A stretch of DNA of 64,000 nt from an uncultured Roseibium sp. (GTDB lineage: Bacteria; Pseudomonadota; Alphaproteobacteria; Rhizobiales; Stappiaceae): positions 165,425 through 229,424 of the forward strand of contig NZ_CANMNP010000010.1 of NCBI RefSeq assembly GCF_947499295.1. The letters run 5' to 3'. Below the pieces are notes generated by a model, which saw only the letters and a program-made list of their open reading frames with translations, searched no databases and had not been told where the DNA came from. Positions 9,271 through 19,336 of the stretch are shown here, in pieces (the stretch's first letter is position 1; every line of letters starts with the position of its first letter). A program made the translations under genes and the position numbers.

Positions 9271-9320
9271 GGAAAGAACCCTTCCCTACTCTGCTGACTA
9301 GTTCCGATGTTCACCGGGCG

Positions 9321-10688
9321 TCAGGTCATACCCAGGGTCTTCAGTTTCCGGTGAAGCGCAGACCGTTCCATACCGACAAATTCTGCAGTCCGCGAGATGT
9401 TCCCGTCAAATCTCTTGATTTGAGCCTGGAGATATTCACGCTCGAAAATCTCTCGCGCTTCGCGCAACGGAACGGACATGAGATGCTCACCCGTTCCTGA
9501 GCTCGGCAGGCTCGGCAAGGTTTCACCGATTTCGGCAGGCAACAAATCCGCTGTGATGGTGCTGTCCGGATCACCACGGCTAAGGATCATCAGTCGCTCA
9601 ACATTGTTGCGCAGCTGGCGAACATTGCCTGGCCAGTCATGAGTTTGCAGGACCGCCATCGCATCGTCGCCAATCGGGCGAAGCGGTATACCCGAGGCAC
9701 CGGAAATCTGCTCCATGAAATGGTGTACGAGAACCGGGATGTCTTCACGCCGTTCAGCGAGCCCTGGCACCCTGAGAGGGACAACACTCAACCGGTGATA
9801 AAGATCCTGTCTGAAGAGTCCGGAAGCAATATGCTCTTCAAGGTTCTTCGACGTTGAAGACAGGATACGGATATCAACTTGTACTTTCTGCGTTCCGCCG
9901 ACACGTGAAAAGCTCTGTTCGACAAGCACCCTCAGGATCTTGCCTTGGGTTTCAGCAGGCATATCGGCAACTTCATCGAGATACAATGTGCCGCCATGGG
10001 CTTCCTCAAGCGCACCGATCTTGCGCAGATTTCCGTTCTCGTCCTCGATACCGAACAGCTCTTCTTCCATTCGCGCAGGCGTGATGGTGGCCGCATTGAG
10101 CACCACGAACGGGCTTTTGATCCGGGGCGACAAATCATGAATCATTCGGGCCGCACGTTCCTTGCCGGCCCCCGAAGGACCGACGATCAGGATACGGCTA
10201 TTGGTACCGGCAATCTTCTGAATGGTCTGTCTGAGACCATGTGCTGCAGAAGAGTTTCCGATGATATCACTGGTTTCGCCGCTACGTTGCTTGAGATCCC
10301 GGATCTCACGTTTAAGACTTGAGGCTTCCAGTGCGCGTTCTACGATGTGAATAAGGCGATCTGCCTTGAATGGTTTCTCAATGTAGTCATATGCGCCGCG
10401 CTTGATTGCCGAGACAGCCGTTTCGATGTTGCCATGACCGGATATGATGACAACCGGCATGTCCGGGTTGGAATCCTTGAACAGATCCAGAAGCGCCAAA
10501 CCGTCAAGCCGGCTTCCCTGCAGCCAGATGTCGAGAATGACAAGCGACGGTTTACGCTCTTTCACCGCAGCGAGAGCGCTGTCTGAATCGTGCGCTGTCC
10601 TGGTACCGTAACCATCATCGTCCAGAATACCGGCAATCATTTCACGAATGTCGGTTTCATCGTCTATAACTAAAATATCATGTGCCAT
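9321..10688 (-). CDS. ntrX: Response regulator NtrX
   Basis: Partner of sensor kinase NtrY; controls nitrogen metabolism and envelope/redox responses in alphaproteobacteria. 455 residues from the ATG at 10688, which overlaps the ntrY stop by 11 nt; a longer frame to 10730 would extend into ntrY. The receiver domain has phospho-acceptor D53 in VILDIWL. The AAA+ domain has Walker A GPSGAGKE (170-177) and Walker B LYLDEVADMP, and a Fis-type HTH ends the protein (ISRTAEFVGMERSALHRKL). The GAFTGA loop expected after ELFG is absent (the segment reads ELFGIEDENGNLRKIGALEE), so contact with sigma-54 is unlikely. Confidence 0.95.
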   Translation of the reverse strand: MAHDILVIDDETDIREMIAGILDDDGYGTRTAHDSDSALAAVKERKPSLVILDIWLQGSRLDGLALLDLFKDSNPDMPVVIISGHGNIETAVSAIKRGAYDYIEKPFKADRLIHIVERALEASSLKREIRDLKQRSGETSDIIGNSSAAHGLRQTIQKIAGTNSRILIVGPSGAGKERAARMIHDLSPRIKSPFVVLNAATITPARMEEELFGIEDENGNLRKIGALEEAHGGTLYLDEVADMPAETQGKILRVLVEQSFSRVGGTQKVQVDIRILSSTSKNLEEHIASGLFRQDLYHRLSVVPLRVPGLAERREDIPVLVHHFMEQISGASGIPLRPIGDDAMAVLQTHDWPGNVRQLRNNVERLMILSRGDPDSTITADLLPAEIGETLPSLPSSGTGEHLMSVPLREAREIFEREYLQAQIKRFDGNISRTAEFVGMERSALHRKLKTLGMT

Positions 10689-12942
10689 GAGCAGTCGCTG
10701 CTTCTTGTTGTTGCTCGGGTTCCAGCTCAATCTCGGCTTTGGCGGCCAAAGTCAGTCGAACAAGAGTTCCCGTGTCTGAAGGATCGTCTTTGGGCGCGTC
10801 GAGCAATTCAATACCGCCCCCGTGGTCTTCCAAAATCTTGCGCACGATTGCGAGACCCAAACCGGTCCCCTTCTCACGCGTTGTCATATAAGGCTCCAGC
10901 AAGCGGCTGCGATTTTGCTCAGGCAAGCCAACTCCGTTGTCGATCACATCGATGACAATGCGACCCGATTGGTCCGGCCCTTCTCCTGACAGACGAACCT
11001 CGACTGTGCCCTTCGGCACGTCTTCCCCTTCGCGGGCTGATACGGCTTCGGTCGCGTTCTTGACGACATTGGTCAACGCCTGCCCGATAAGCCTCGCGTC
11101 AAACACAGCCTTGACCGGAGTGTCAGGAACATCTGCTGTTACGCTGATATCCGGATTGGCAACAGACTGCATGAAGGCGGCATCTCTCACGGCTTCCCGA
11201 AGATCTCCCGATGACTTGTTGGGCTTGCGCATACGGGCAAAGGACGAGAACTCGTCAACCATCTGACCAATATCGCCCACCTGCCGAACAATCGTATCGA
11301 TGCATTGGTCGAAAACCTGACGATCTTCCTCAATCCGTTTGCCATATCGTCTCCGGATTCGTTCTGCCGACAGCTGAATCGGCGTCAGAGGATTCTTGAT
11401 TTCATGAGCAATTCTGCGTGCAACGTCCGCCCAGGCCGAATTGCGCTGGGCCGACACTAGATCCGTGATGTCGTCCAGGGTCACCACAAATCCGTGTTCG
11501 CGGCGGGTCGACTGTTCGGTCGTGATGCGAACGTTGATTGTCCTGAGACGGCCGCCGCGCGCAATCTCAATCTGTCGCTCAGGCAGCCGGTCACCATCAT
11601 TTTCCAGGAGCTCGCCGATACACTCGTCCAGCTCTGGAACAACCTCCATCAAGGGCTTGTTCAGGATCTGAATCTCATCAAGCTGCAGAAGCTCCAACGC
11701 GGACCGGTTGATCAACATGATGGACGCTTCATCGTCTATCCCGATCACACCCGTTGAGACCCCGGACAAAACGGCCTCATTAAACCGCCGTCGCCGGTCG
11801 ATCTGTTCATTGGCCGCAAGCAAGGCATCGCGCTGGCCGAGCAATTGCCCGGTCATCTTGTTAAAGGTGGTCCCGAGATTTGCGAGGTCTCCCCCTGACT
11901 TTTCCGTTCGAACCTTCACTGCGAGGTTGCCTTTGGCAACTTCGTCAGCAGCCGAAATCAACGTTCTGATTGGCGACACAAGCCGATTGGCGAAACCAAA
12001 ACCTATCCAGATAGCCGACAAGAGAAGAACCAGCGCCACGCCAAGATAAACAAGAGCAAAGGCGACCTGTACTCCGAACCTGCTGCTTTCCATCTGCTGG
12101 TATTGGGAGGCCCCGGTCTCCGCCAGGCGCAAGTACTCAACAACGCGGGGATCGATGGCACGGACAGCGTAAAGATAGAAATTATCGTATGCGGACAACT
12201 TCATGATGCCGCCGACGATGTTGGAACTGCCGGGTGCAATCAGGATCGGATCGCCGGACTTTGCCTTGAAAAAACTGTCAGCCGGTGGCAGCGGAACATC
12301 GGCGTTTGGATCCAGCACGACACGCGTCACCACCTTGCCTTCGCTATCCAGGATAAACGCGGCCAGAATCCCGCGCAAAGAGACCTGGGTAGCGAAAAAC
12401 TGGTCGAATCGTGTGGGTTCGAAGTCGTAAACGGCCTTAGCGCGATCGATATCATTTGTCATGGCGATCAGATCGCCACGCAACACGCGCGCATGTTCCT
12501 GCAGATAGGCCTGCGCGACCGTGAGAGCATTATCGATGATCTGGCGCGTTCGCTCTTCAAACCAGCGATCAAGGCCCCGGTCCAGCGTAATAGCTGCAAG
12601 AATAGCCATGAGGATCGCTGGTACGGCTGCAACGACACTGAAAAGGGCAACGACGCGAACGTGAAGACGAGCCGCGGCACGGCCGCGCCTTCGCGCCTGC
12701 CAGAGCTTCAGAATTTCAACGGAAATGACACCGAGCAATACTGCGGCGAGCGCGCCATTGATCGTCATTGCGGTGACAATGACTTCCCGAGTCGGGTCGA
12801 TGGCCGTCAGGCCCATCAGAATGGCAAATGTCACGCCAATCGAAATCAGGGCGACAACCATGATCGCGAGGCCTGCGCGGCGCCAGAGTTTCCCTGCCGC
12901 ACTCGACTGCGCTGCCGATCGCTGTTCCGCTTCCAGTATCAT
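10678..12942 (-). CDS. ntrY: Sensor histidine kinase NtrY
   Basis: Membrane sensor kinase, 754 residues. Helices at about 24-46, 57-78 and 95-120, a periplasmic sensing region of about 170 residues, a fourth helix at 292-318, HAMP (about 318-370), PAS (about 385-495), then HisKA with phosphorylated H513 in [14 protein letters not shown] and an HATPase domain (DNGVGLP, GTGLGLAIV). The extra N-terminal helices are typical of NtrY. Its stop lies within the ntrX start region, so the pair is translationally coupled. It is separated from ntrC by 343 nt with its own probable promoter. Confidence 0.96.
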   Translation of the reverse strand: MILEAEQRSAAQSSAAGKLWRRAGLAIMVVALISIGVTFAILMGLTAIDPTREVIVTAMTINGALAAVLLGVISVEILKLWQARRRGRAAARLHVRVVALFSVVAAVPAILMAILAAITLDRGLDRWFEERTRQIIDNALTVAQAYLQEHARVLRGDLIAMTNDIDRAKAVYDFEPTRFDQFFATQVSLRGILAAFILDSEGKVVTRVVLDPNADVPLPPADSFFKAKSGDPILIAPGSSNIVGGIMKLSAYDNFYLYAVRAIDPRVVEYLRLAETGASQYQQMESSRFGVQVAFALVYLGVALVLLLSAIWIGFGFANRLVSPIRTLISAADEVAKGNLAVKVRTEKSGGDLANLGTTFNKMTGQLLGQRDALLAANEQIDRRRRFNEAVLSGVSTGVIGIDDEASIMLINRSALELLQLDEIQILNKPLMEVVPELDECIGELLENDGDRLPERQIEIARGGRLRTINVRITTEQSTRREHGFVVTLDDITDLVSAQRNSAWADVARRIAHEIKNPLTPIQLSAERIRRRYGKRIEEDRQVFDQCIDTIVRQVGDIGQMVDEFSSFARMRKPNKSSGDLREAVRDAAFMQSVANPDISVTADVPDTPVKAVFDARLIGQALTNVVKNATEAVSAREGEDVPKGTVEVRLSGEGPDQSGRIVIDVIDNGVGLPEQNRSRLLEPYMTTREKGTGLGLAIVRKILEDHGGGIELLDAPKDDPSDTGTLVRLTLAAKAEIELEPEQQQEAATAHGT

Positions 12943-13285
12943 TAAGCCTCAGCACGGCGGCCACAATATTCCGGCCGCATCCAGTATTGTTTTATGCGGC
13001 AAACTTATCACACAATGTTGCGAAATTGCGACAGGGTGGAAGCATCACTGAAAAAATGCGGTGGAAGACTGCATGAACAGGCTTAGATACTTGTTTTATA
13101 TAACTTTATTCAAGATCAAGTCTTTGTCAAACGTTCAATCGCAGTGCACATCGGACCCCTTATTCGGGCCGGCGACAGATCTGAGTGTACAAATATGCTC
13201 CCGCGCCGCACTCAGGGGCGCGGGGTCTCATTGTTCCGTCATCAAAGGATAATCTGGCAAGACAGCGACAAACGCTCGCCGGCAA
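12943..13285. other. Intergenic region between ntrC and ntrY
   Basis: 343 nt without a credible gene. It holds a GC-rich hairpin just after ntrC (13200-13224) and an AT-rich middle (about 13080-13140) that could carry the ntrYX promoter. A second short inverted repeat (GCGGCC / GGCCGC) is near 12957-12978. I see no convincing sigma-54 -24/-12 element, but have not scanned it exhaustively. Confidence 0.5.
13200..13224 (-). terminator. Probable terminator hairpin after ntrC
   Basis: Perfect 8-bp GC stem CCCGCGCC / GGCGCGGG with a 9-nt loop, 62 nt past the ntrC stop. On the minus strand the stem is followed by AGCATATTTG, a weak U-tract, so termination may be partial. Confidence 0.5.
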
Positions 13286-14725
13286 TCAACGAACCGAACG
13301 CATAACCTGAATGTCCAGATCCCGGATCTTCTTCCTCAAAGTGTTTCGATTGACGCCGAGGAGTTCTGCCGCCTTGATCTGGTTGCCGCGCGTTGCTGCC
13401 AATGCAGCACTGATCAGTGGATATTCGACTTCACGCAGAATGCGATGATAAAGCCCTGGAGGCGGCAACGCGTCTCCGAAAGTATCGAAGTAGCCTGCCA
13501 GATAACGTTCAACAGAGCCGCCGAGATTGATGTTCTCAGTTGTTTCCTCTTCAACCGATGCAACAGAAGGATGGCTGAGCTCCTGCTCCAGCAAGTTTTC
13601 ACTTATGACATCCTGAGGATAAAGTGCTGCCAGTCGGCGAACGAGATTTTCAAGCTCGCGAACGTTCCCCGGCCAGCGATACCGTCGCAGAAGATTGAGC
13701 GCTTCCTGGTCGATCTGTTTGGCCGGCAAACCCTCCTTCTCAACCAGTGAGAAGAAGTGTCTAACGAGATCCGGAATGTCTTCGATCCGTTCGCGAAGCG
13801 GTGGCAATCTTATAGGCACCACGTTGAGACGGAAATAGAGGTCCTCGCGGAAAAGCCCTTGATTGATCAGGTGCCTGAGATCCTTGTTGGTGGCGGCAAT
13901 AATGCGGACATCCGTCTTGATCGGAGTTCGCCCACCAACCGTCGTGTATTCGCCTTGTTGCAAAACCCTCAACAGACGGGTCTGTGCTTCCATGGGCATG
14001 TCGCCAATTTCATCTAGAAAGAGCGTACCGCCGTCGGCCTGCTCGAACCGGCCAGAACTGCGATTTTGAGCGCCTGTAAACGCTCCCTTTTCGTGGCCGA
14101 AGAGTTCGGCTTCGATCAAGTCTCTCGGGATGGCAGCCATGTTGATTGCAACAAAAGGTCCATTCCGCCTTTTGCCGTAGTCATGAAGGGCTCGGGCAAC
14201 GAGTTCCTTGCCCGTTCCCGACTCGCCGTTGATCATGACTGTCAGGTCGGTTTGCATAAGACGCGCCAGGACCCGGTAGATCTCCTGCATCGCCGGGGAT
14301 CGGCCGACAAGAGGCATTCCCTCACCGGCATCATCCAGATCCAGGGAAGGCCGCTTTTTCGGCTCTTCCAATGCACGTTGAACAATGCTGGTCAGCTCTT
14401 TGAGGTCAAACGGCTTGGGAAGATATTCATAAGCGCCTTTCTCGGACGCCTTGATCGCCGTCATGAATGTGTTCTGGGCACTCATGACAAGAACTGGCAA
14501 CTCGGGACGCATTTTTTTCATGCGTGGCAGCACGTCAAAAATATTCTCGTCCGGCATCACAACATCAGTGATAACCAGATCTCCGTCGCCTGAAGATACC
14601 CAACGCCACAAGGTCGAAGCGTTAGAGGTCAGCCGGACAGTGTACCCGGCCCTGGAAAGGGCCTGATTGAGAACTGTGCGAATGGCCGCGTCGTCGTCTG
14701 CAACTAGGATCGTGCCGGTCGGCAT
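13286..14725 (-). CDS. ntrC: Nitrogen regulator NtrC
   Basis: Sigma-54-dependent activator of nitrogen-assimilation genes, phosphorylated by NtrB. 479 residues. The receiver has D54 ([10 protein letters not shown]); the AAA+ domain has Walker A GESGTGKE at 167-174, GAFTGA at 214-219 and Walker [14 protein letters not shown]; a Fis-type HTH lies at the C-terminus ([19 protein letters not shown]). All activator motifs are intact, in contrast to NtrX. It follows ntrB with a 2-nt gap, in a dusB-ntrB-ntrC operon. Confidence 0.97.
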   Translation of the reverse strand: MPTGTILVADDDAAIRTVLNQALSRAGYTVRLTSNASTLWRWVSSGDGDLVITDVVMPDENIFDVLPRMKKMRPELPVLVMSAQNTFMTAIKASEKGAYEYLPKPFDLKELTSIVQRALEEPKKRPSLDLDDAGEGMPLVGRSPAMQEIYRVLARLMQTDLTVMINGESGTGKELVARALHDYGKRRNGPFVAINMAAIPRDLIEAELFGHEKGAFTGAQNRSSGRFEQADGGTLFLDEIGDMPMEAQTRLLRVLQQGEYTTVGGRTPIKTDVRIIAATNKDLRHLINQGLFREDLYFRLNVVPIRLPPLRERIEDIPDLVRHFFSLVEKEGLPAKQIDQEALNLLRRYRWPGNVRELENLVRRLAALYPQDVISENLLEQELSHPSVASVEEETTENINLGGSVERYLAGYFDTFGDALPPPGLYHRILREVEYPLISAALAATRGNQIKAAELLGVNRNTLRKKIRDLDIQVMRSVR

Positions 14726-14727
14726 GG

Positions 14728-15879
14728 TCAGCTATTCCCTTCGTTCGGCTTTTGGGAGTGGGAGGCTCCTTCGCCGGAAAAAGCGGGCATGAGGATACGG
14801 AAGACTGTTTTGTGTCGCTGACTGTCGCATTCAATCACACCGCCGTGGTCGCCGATGATCTTTGCAACCAGCGCAAGTCCAAGTCCGGATCCGTTGGTTT
14901 TCGTCGTTATGAATGGTTCGAATAGGTGCGGTAACAGGTCGTCTGGAACACCGGGACCATTGTCCTGAACACAGAATTCGAGCGGTAGGCTCACCTTTTC
15001 ATCCGTTCCTGGCACAGACAGTCTGACACCGGGCCTGAAGGCCGTGGAAACGCGAATTTCTCCATCGGGGTCATCGCCGATAGCTTCACTGGCGTTCTTG
15101 ATGAGGTTCAAGAACACCTGAATGAGCTGGTCCTTATTTGCATAAACGGGTGGCAAAGACGGGTCGTAAATCTCAACAATACGCTTGTCTCTTGCAAAAC
15201 CGCTGTCGGAAAGACGTTTCACATGGTCCAGCACCACGTGGATGTTGACAGGCTCGCGCTCGATTGGGCGCTCATCGGAAAAGACTTCCATCCTGTCGAC
15301 CAGTTTCACGATCCGGTCAGTCTCATCCATAATCAGCCTGGCAAGGGCCCGGTCTTCGCTAGGTACAGATTGTTCCATCAGCTGGGCTGCACCGCGTATG
15401 CCGGAGAGAGGGTTCTTGATCTCATGAGCCAGCATGGCTGCAAGACCTGTGACCGTGCGTGCCGCGCCGCGCGACGTCAGCTGGCGGTCGATCTTTTCAG
15501 CCATCGTGCGTTCCTGAAACATCAACACCACGGCACCTGGCCGATCGGAGACGGGAGCCGCATTTATGTCCACAACCCTGGGAGCACCAATTCGAGGCGA
15601 GCCAATGTCGACCTTGTACTCATTGACCGGTGCCGCACGCTCTCGCACTTGATCGATAAGTGTCAGAAGTGGGCTGCCGAAAGGCACAAATTCGCTGATT
15701 GGATGTCGGCGCAGTACAGACACGCTAGATCGCATAAAAATTTCTGCGGCCATATTTGCAGACTCGATCACTCCGTCCGGAGCCACGAGCAAAACAGGAT
15801 GCGGCAATGCATCCAGTATAATCGGTCCATCGCTGGCCAAAGCGGCCGTTCGTCCCGTTTCAGACTTGAGATCGCTCAC
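14728..15879 (-). CDS. ntrB: Nitrogen sensor kinase NtrB
   Basis: Cytoplasmic histidine kinase/phosphatase that reads the PII protein state and controls NtrC. 383 residues, with no membrane helices. A PAS domain (about 20-130) is followed by HisKA with H152 in [17 protein letters not shown] and an HATPase domain ([19 protein letters not shown]). The start overlaps the dusB stop by 4 nt. Operon partners dusB and ntrC are the standard alphaproteobacterial arrangement (nifR3-ntrBC). Confidence 0.97.
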   Translation of the reverse strand: MSDLKSETGRTAALASDGPIILDALPHPVLLVAPDGVIESANMAAEIFMRSSVSVLRRHPISEFVPFGSPLLTLIDQVRERAAPVNEYKVDIGSPRIGAPRVVDINAAPVSDRPGAVVLMFQERTMAEKIDRQLTSRGAARTVTGLAAMLAHEIKNPLSGIRGAAQLMEQSVPSEDRALARLIMDETDRIVKLVDRMEVFSDERPIEREPVNIHVVLDHVKRLSDSGFARDKRIVEIYDPSLPPVYANKDQLIQVFLNLIKNASEAIGDDPDGEIRVSTAFRPGVRLSVPGTDEKVSLPLEFCVQDNGPGVPDDLLPHLFEPFITTKTNGSGLGLALVAKIIGDHGGVIECDSQRHKTVFRILMPAFSGEGASHSQKPNEGNS

Positions 15880-16892
15880 GCAGCTGTCCGTTCATTTGCT
15901 GAAGAGATCCAGTCATAAGCAATGCGGGTCACTTCTTTGGGATTTTGGGATGCCATAAGAATTGATTTGAGCGCAGCAGGCATTGGCATTGCCCCGAGCG
16001 CTACGGATTGTTCCAGATACCAGCCAACATGTTTTCTGGCGATACGAACACCCTTGCCTTCGCCATAGTGGCTCAGAATGCTCTCATAGTGCTCGATCAC
16101 CAGATCCGCGAGGTCGTTCCCCATTGGCTCAGGCAGCCGCTCACCGGTCGCAAGATAGTGTCCGACGAAACCCGGAAGCCACGGTCGGCCATAAGCTCCC
16201 CGTCCGATCATGACCGCGTCGGCCCCAGAGGCTTCAAGCATGTTCAGTGCATCGGCACTGCTTTTACAGTCACCGTTTGCGACCAATGGAAGAGAAGTGG
16301 CTGCTCTCACCCGCGAAATAGCCGACCAGTTGGCTGCACCCTTATAGAATTGGTTCCGGGTTCGACCATGAACCGTGATGAGTTTCACACCGGCAGCTTC
16401 GGCACGTCGGGCAAGCTCAGGTGCATTGATAGACTGCTCGTCCCACCCGAGACGCATTTTCAAGGTCACCGGCACATCAACAGCTGCGACGGTTGCGTCG
16501 ATCAGCATCAATGCGTGATCAAGATCGCGCATGAGAGCAGAGCCGGAATAGCCTGAGGTGACCTTCTTCGCTGGGCACCCCATGTTTATATCGATTATAT
16601 CAGCACCAAGATCGGCAATGACCTTGGCCGCCTCCCCCATCCAGCGGACTTCTCGCCCTGCAAGCTGGACGACGTGCAAGCCCTGGTCATGGGCCTCGGC
16701 ACGCATCTGCGTTTCCGCGTCACCCTTTACAAAGGACTCGCTTGCGACCATTTCACTGACAACCATACCTGCACCAAAACGCGCTGCGATCCGCCGAAAA
16801 GGCAGATCGGTTACGCCGGACATCGGTGCAAGCACAGCCCTGTTGGGCACTTCGTGCTTGCCAATCTTAAGTGTCTTCACCACAGGTAACAC
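15876..16892 (-). CDS. dusB: tRNA-dihydrouridine synthase DusB (NifR3)
   Basis: FMN-dependent reductase forming dihydrouridine in the tRNA D-loop; 338 residues. TIM-barrel motifs: [17 protein letters not shown] start (residues 22-33), catalytic C106 in [20 protein letters not shown], and the phosphate-binding [12 protein letters not shown]. It is the first gene of the ntrBC operon, historically named nifR3. A candidate promoter lies at 16941-16968. Confidence 0.96.
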   Translation of the reverse strand: MLPVVKTLKIGKHEVPNRAVLAPMSGVTDLPFRRIAARFGAGMVVSEMVASESFVKGDAETQMRAEAHDQGLHVVQLAGREVRWMGEAAKVIADLGADIIDINMGCPAKKVTSGYSGSALMRDLDHALMLIDATVAAVDVPVTLKMRLGWDEQSINAPELARRAEAAGVKLITVHGRTRNQFYKGAANWSAISRVRAATSLPLVANGDCKSSADALNMLEASGADAVMIGRGAYGRPWLPGFVGHYLATGERLPEPMGNDLADLVIEHYESILSHYGEGKGVRIARKHVGWYLEQSVALGAMPMPAALKSILMASQNPKEVTRIAYDWISSANERTAA

Positions 16893-16940
16893 GCGATTCT
16901 CATTTTTGCTTAATGCCTGTGCACTTTCTTATTTGCCTAT

Positions 16941-16968
16941 ATTGTAGACAATTAATGCAATGCAACAA
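16941..16968 (-). promoter_or_regulatory. Candidate sigma-70 promoter of dusB-ntrBC
   Basis: On the minus strand TTGTTG (16968-16963), a 16-nt spacer and TACAAT (16946-16941), 49 nt upstream of the dusB start. This is a sequence match only. Confidence 0.5.
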
Positions 16969-17051
16969 GACATAATTTGCGGTCTGAACAGGTTCTTAGT
17001 TAAAGACGGCCTGTCAGTTTGAATTTTTTGGAAAGCCTGGAGAAAGCGATC

Positions 17052-18305
17052 ATGGCAAAATCCGCGGCAGCCCTGATCGTTGCCGCTGGGCGTGGAACGC
17101 GCCTGGCAGACGCAACCGACGCCCGGCCGAAGCAGTATAAGCTCCTCGCGAACAGTCCTGTTCTGAGCCATACACTGAACGCTTTGGGAAATCATCCGCG
17201 GATCACACATATCGTGACCGTCATTCACCCAGACGATGCGGATCTCTATTCAGAGGCGATATCCGCGATCGAAAAGCCGATCAAACAAAAGCTTTGCAGG
17301 GCTGTTTTAGGTGGCGCGACAAGGCAAAAATCGGTTTTTGAGGGACTGAAGGCGCTTGAGGAGTTGTCGTGCGACTACGTCCTCATTCACGATGCCGCAC
17401 GTCCCTTTGTCGACACGGGTATCGTTGACCGGTTGCTTCAAAAGCTTGACCAGGGTGTTGAGGGAGCACTGGCCGCAGTTCCAGTTGCCGACACGCTCAA
17501 GAAGGCAGGTCAATCTGACGGCAGTCTGGAAACCGTTGACAGAACTGGCCTGTGGGCGGCCCAGACCCCCCAGGGATTTCCGTTCAACAAGATCCTCGCA
17601 GCTCACAAACGGGCGCAAGTTGCGGGAGAAACAGCCTTCACGGACGACACAGGCCTTGCGGAGTGGAATGGCATGACCATTTCCCTTTCTGACGGCGATC
17701 CGGCCAATTTCAAGATCACAACCGGCGCCGACCTAGAGCGCGCTGAAAAACAGGCAACTTATTCAAAGATGACAGCTGAAACCCCAGCACTGATCCCACT
17801 TAGCAAATTGACAGACGTTCGGGTGGGCATCGGCTATGACGTTCATGCCTTTGAAGCCGGTGAAGCAGTCATTCTCGGAGGCGTATCGATACCTTATTCC
17901 AAGCGTCTGAAAGGACACTCGGATGCCGATGTTGCGCTTCATGCCATTACCGACGCAACACTTGGCGCTATTGGAGACGGAGACATCGGTCAGCATTTCC
18001 CGCCATCTGACCCTGAGTGGAAAGGAGCGTCTTCGGATCAGTTCCAGCAATACGCCGTCAGGAGACTTGCCGTCCTTGGGGGCCGCATAGCACATATCGA
18101 CCTGACGATAGTTTGTGAGGAACCCAAAGTCGGACCCCACCGTGACAAAGTTCGTGCATCTGTTGCACGTATCTGCGAACTCCCGCTTGCACGCGTCTCT
18201 GTGAAGGCGACGACGTCAGAGAAACTGGGGTTTACTGGCCGAAAAGAAGGTATTGCAGCGCTTGCTAGTGTTACTGTGCGCCTCCCCTTCAATGACGACG
18301 AGTAA
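17052..18305 (+). CDS. ispDF: Bifunctional IspD/IspF (MEP isoprenoid pathway)
   Basis: Fused 2-C-methyl-D-erythritol 4-phosphate cytidylyltransferase and 2,4-cyclodiphosphate synthase, 417 residues from the ATG at 17052 (GGAGA about 8 nt upstream); a TTG 33 nt earlier is less likely. The IspD half shows LIVAAGRGTRLADATDARPKQY and a DAARPFVD motif; the IspF half (from about residue 250) shows RVGIGYDVHAF, LKGHSDADVALHAITDA and DIGQHFPP with the metal-binding Asp/His residues. The fusion is typical of alpha- and epsilonproteobacteria. The enzymes act at steps 2 and 5 of isopentenyl diphosphate synthesis. cinA follows after 14 nt. Confidence 0.96.
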   Translation: MAKSAAALIVAAGRGTRLADATDARPKQYKLLANSPVLSHTLNALGNHPRITHIVTVIHPDDADLYSEAISAIEKPIKQKLCRAVLGGATRQKSVFEGLKALEELSCDYVLIHDAARPFVDTGIVDRLLQKLDQGVEGALAAVPVADTLKKAGQSDGSLETVDRTGLWAAQTPQGFPFNKILAAHKRAQVAGETAFTDDTGLAEWNGMTISLSDGDPANFKITTGADLERAEKQATYSKMTAETPALIPLSKLTDVRVGIGYDVHAFEAGEAVILGGVSIPYSKRLKGHSDADVALHAITDATLGAIGDGDIGQHFPPSDPEWKGASSDQFQQYAVRRLAVLGGRIAHIDLTIVCEEPKVGPHRDKVRASVARICELPLARVSVKATTSEKLGFTGRKEGIAALASVTVRLPFNDDE

Positions 18306-18319
18306 AAAGTTCAGCCCCG

Positions 18320-18841
18320 ATGAAAACCCAAATGAGCAGCTCTGCACCACACAATCTGGACGATCTCATTCCACTGGCGACCGACGTGTTGGATGCCATG
18401 AAAGCCAAGGGCTTGATGCTCGCGACAGCGGAATCGTGTACCGGCGGCCTGATCAGCGGTGTTTTGACTGAAATTGCCGGGTCCTCGGCCGTCGTTGATC
18501 GTTCGTTTGTCACTTACTCCAATGAAGCCAAGGCCGAAATGCTTGGCGTTTCGCGGGATCTCATTCAAAAGGTCGGTGCCGTCAGCAAGGAGGTTGCGAT
18601 GGCAATGGCGGAAGGCGCATTGAAAAACTCCAACGCGGATGTAACCGTCTCCGTAACAGGTATTGCCGGCCCCGACGGCGGCAGTGAAGACAAGCCTGTT
18701 GGGACAGTTCATGTTGCCGTCGCGGTGCGGGGAGGAACAACGCAGCATATGCATTGCTGGTTCGCGGACCGTGGCCGCCAGTCGATCAGACTTGAAACCG
18801 TGCAGACCGCCTTAACGTCTATTCTAAATGCGGTCGCCTGA
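18320..18841 (+). CDS. CinA-family amidohydrolase (nicotinamide-nucleotide amidase-like)
   Basis: 173-residue protein made only of the CinA C-terminal domain, which in PncC deamidates nicotinamide mononucleotide to nicotinate mononucleotide. Visible motifs are LATAESCTGGLISGVLTEIAG near the N-terminus, FVTYSNEAKAEMLGV, and SVTGIAGPDGGSEDKPVGTV. There is no N-terminal molybdopterin-binding-like domain, so this is the short form. It is coupled to ispDF, as in many alphaproteobacteria. Start ATG at 18320; ATG at 18332 (Met5) is also possible. Confidence 0.9.
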   Translation: MKTQMSSSAPHNLDDLIPLATDVLDAMKAKGLMLATAESCTGGLISGVLTEIAGSSAVVDRSFVTYSNEAKAEMLGVSRDLIQKVGAVSKEVAMAMAEGALKNSNADVTVSVTGIAGPDGGSEDKPVGTVHVAVAVRGGTTQHMHCWFADRGRQSIRLETVQTALTSILNAVA

Positions 18842-18852
18842 GTAAATAGGTG

Positions 18853-18978
18853 TCAAGGCAGGTCCAAATCCAGGCTGGCTGAACGTACACTGGTTGTGGT
18901 CCAAGTCGTTGAACCCTCTTGAGCGATAATTCCGGTCACCGTGAAACGAACTTCAGTGTTAATCACCTCGTAGGTCAT
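18853..18978 (-). pseudogene. Possible gene remnant (41-codon C-terminal-like piece)
   Basis: Minus-strand frame from ATG at 18978 to TGA at 18853, encoding a beta-strand-like peptide with MTYEVINTEVRFTVTG and SLDLDLP at the end. The frame stays open about 20 codons further upstream before a TGA. Composition looks protein-like, but no family is recognised and no ribosome site is evident. It could be a very small gene or the 3' end of a decayed one. Confidence 0.25.
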
Positions 18979-19144
18979 TCTCGCAAGAGCAACTCTTGCG
19001 GAGAGTACTACGCCGCATGCCGGCCCTTCCTGTTTTCACGTGACACTTTTGGGTTGTTCGGCTGTTGTCACGTTTTGTTTCTCAAAAGGCTGACGTCCTT
19101 GAGAAGGCTCCTATTATGATCGGACCTAGATCGTGCGGAGCCAC

Positions 19145-19336
19145 TCAGTTGCCAGAGCAGAGGTTGAAACCGGTTGCGGCAACACTGTTCGTCTTGAATA
19201 CAATTTCAGTTTTGGCAGGCGCAATATTTGCGATGAACCAGCGCATCAGGTGACACTCATACCTCTTGGGATCGCAGTATGTGTCGAAAATGATCTTGCC
19301 CGGCTTGTTCCTGGCAACAATCCTCAAAGCCGTCTG
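19145..19336 (-). pseudogene. Possible gene remnant (about 60 codons)
   Basis: Minus-strand frame open from 19336 to a stop at 19145, protein-like (IIFDTYCDPKRYECHLMRW; ends with FNLCSGN). The only start is a TTG at 19327 without a clear ribosome site, and a TGA lies immediately upstream in frame. It may be a fragment of a small secreted protein gene disrupted by frameshifts; unrecognised. Confidence 0.25.

Noticed and set aside
12103..12945. 280-codon open frame on + opposite ntrY
   Set aside because: Shadow of the NtrY N-terminal domain; polar low-complexity translation with no domain.
13061..13252. 63-codon frame in the ntrC-ntrY gap
   Set aside because: No ribosome site, runs through the GC hairpin at 13200-13224, and the product looks random.
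19038..19073. Inverted repeat ACGTGACA / TGTCACGT as an operator
   Set aside because: 20-nt spacing and location in a gene-poor, possibly decayed stretch; no promoter nearby, so chance is likely.
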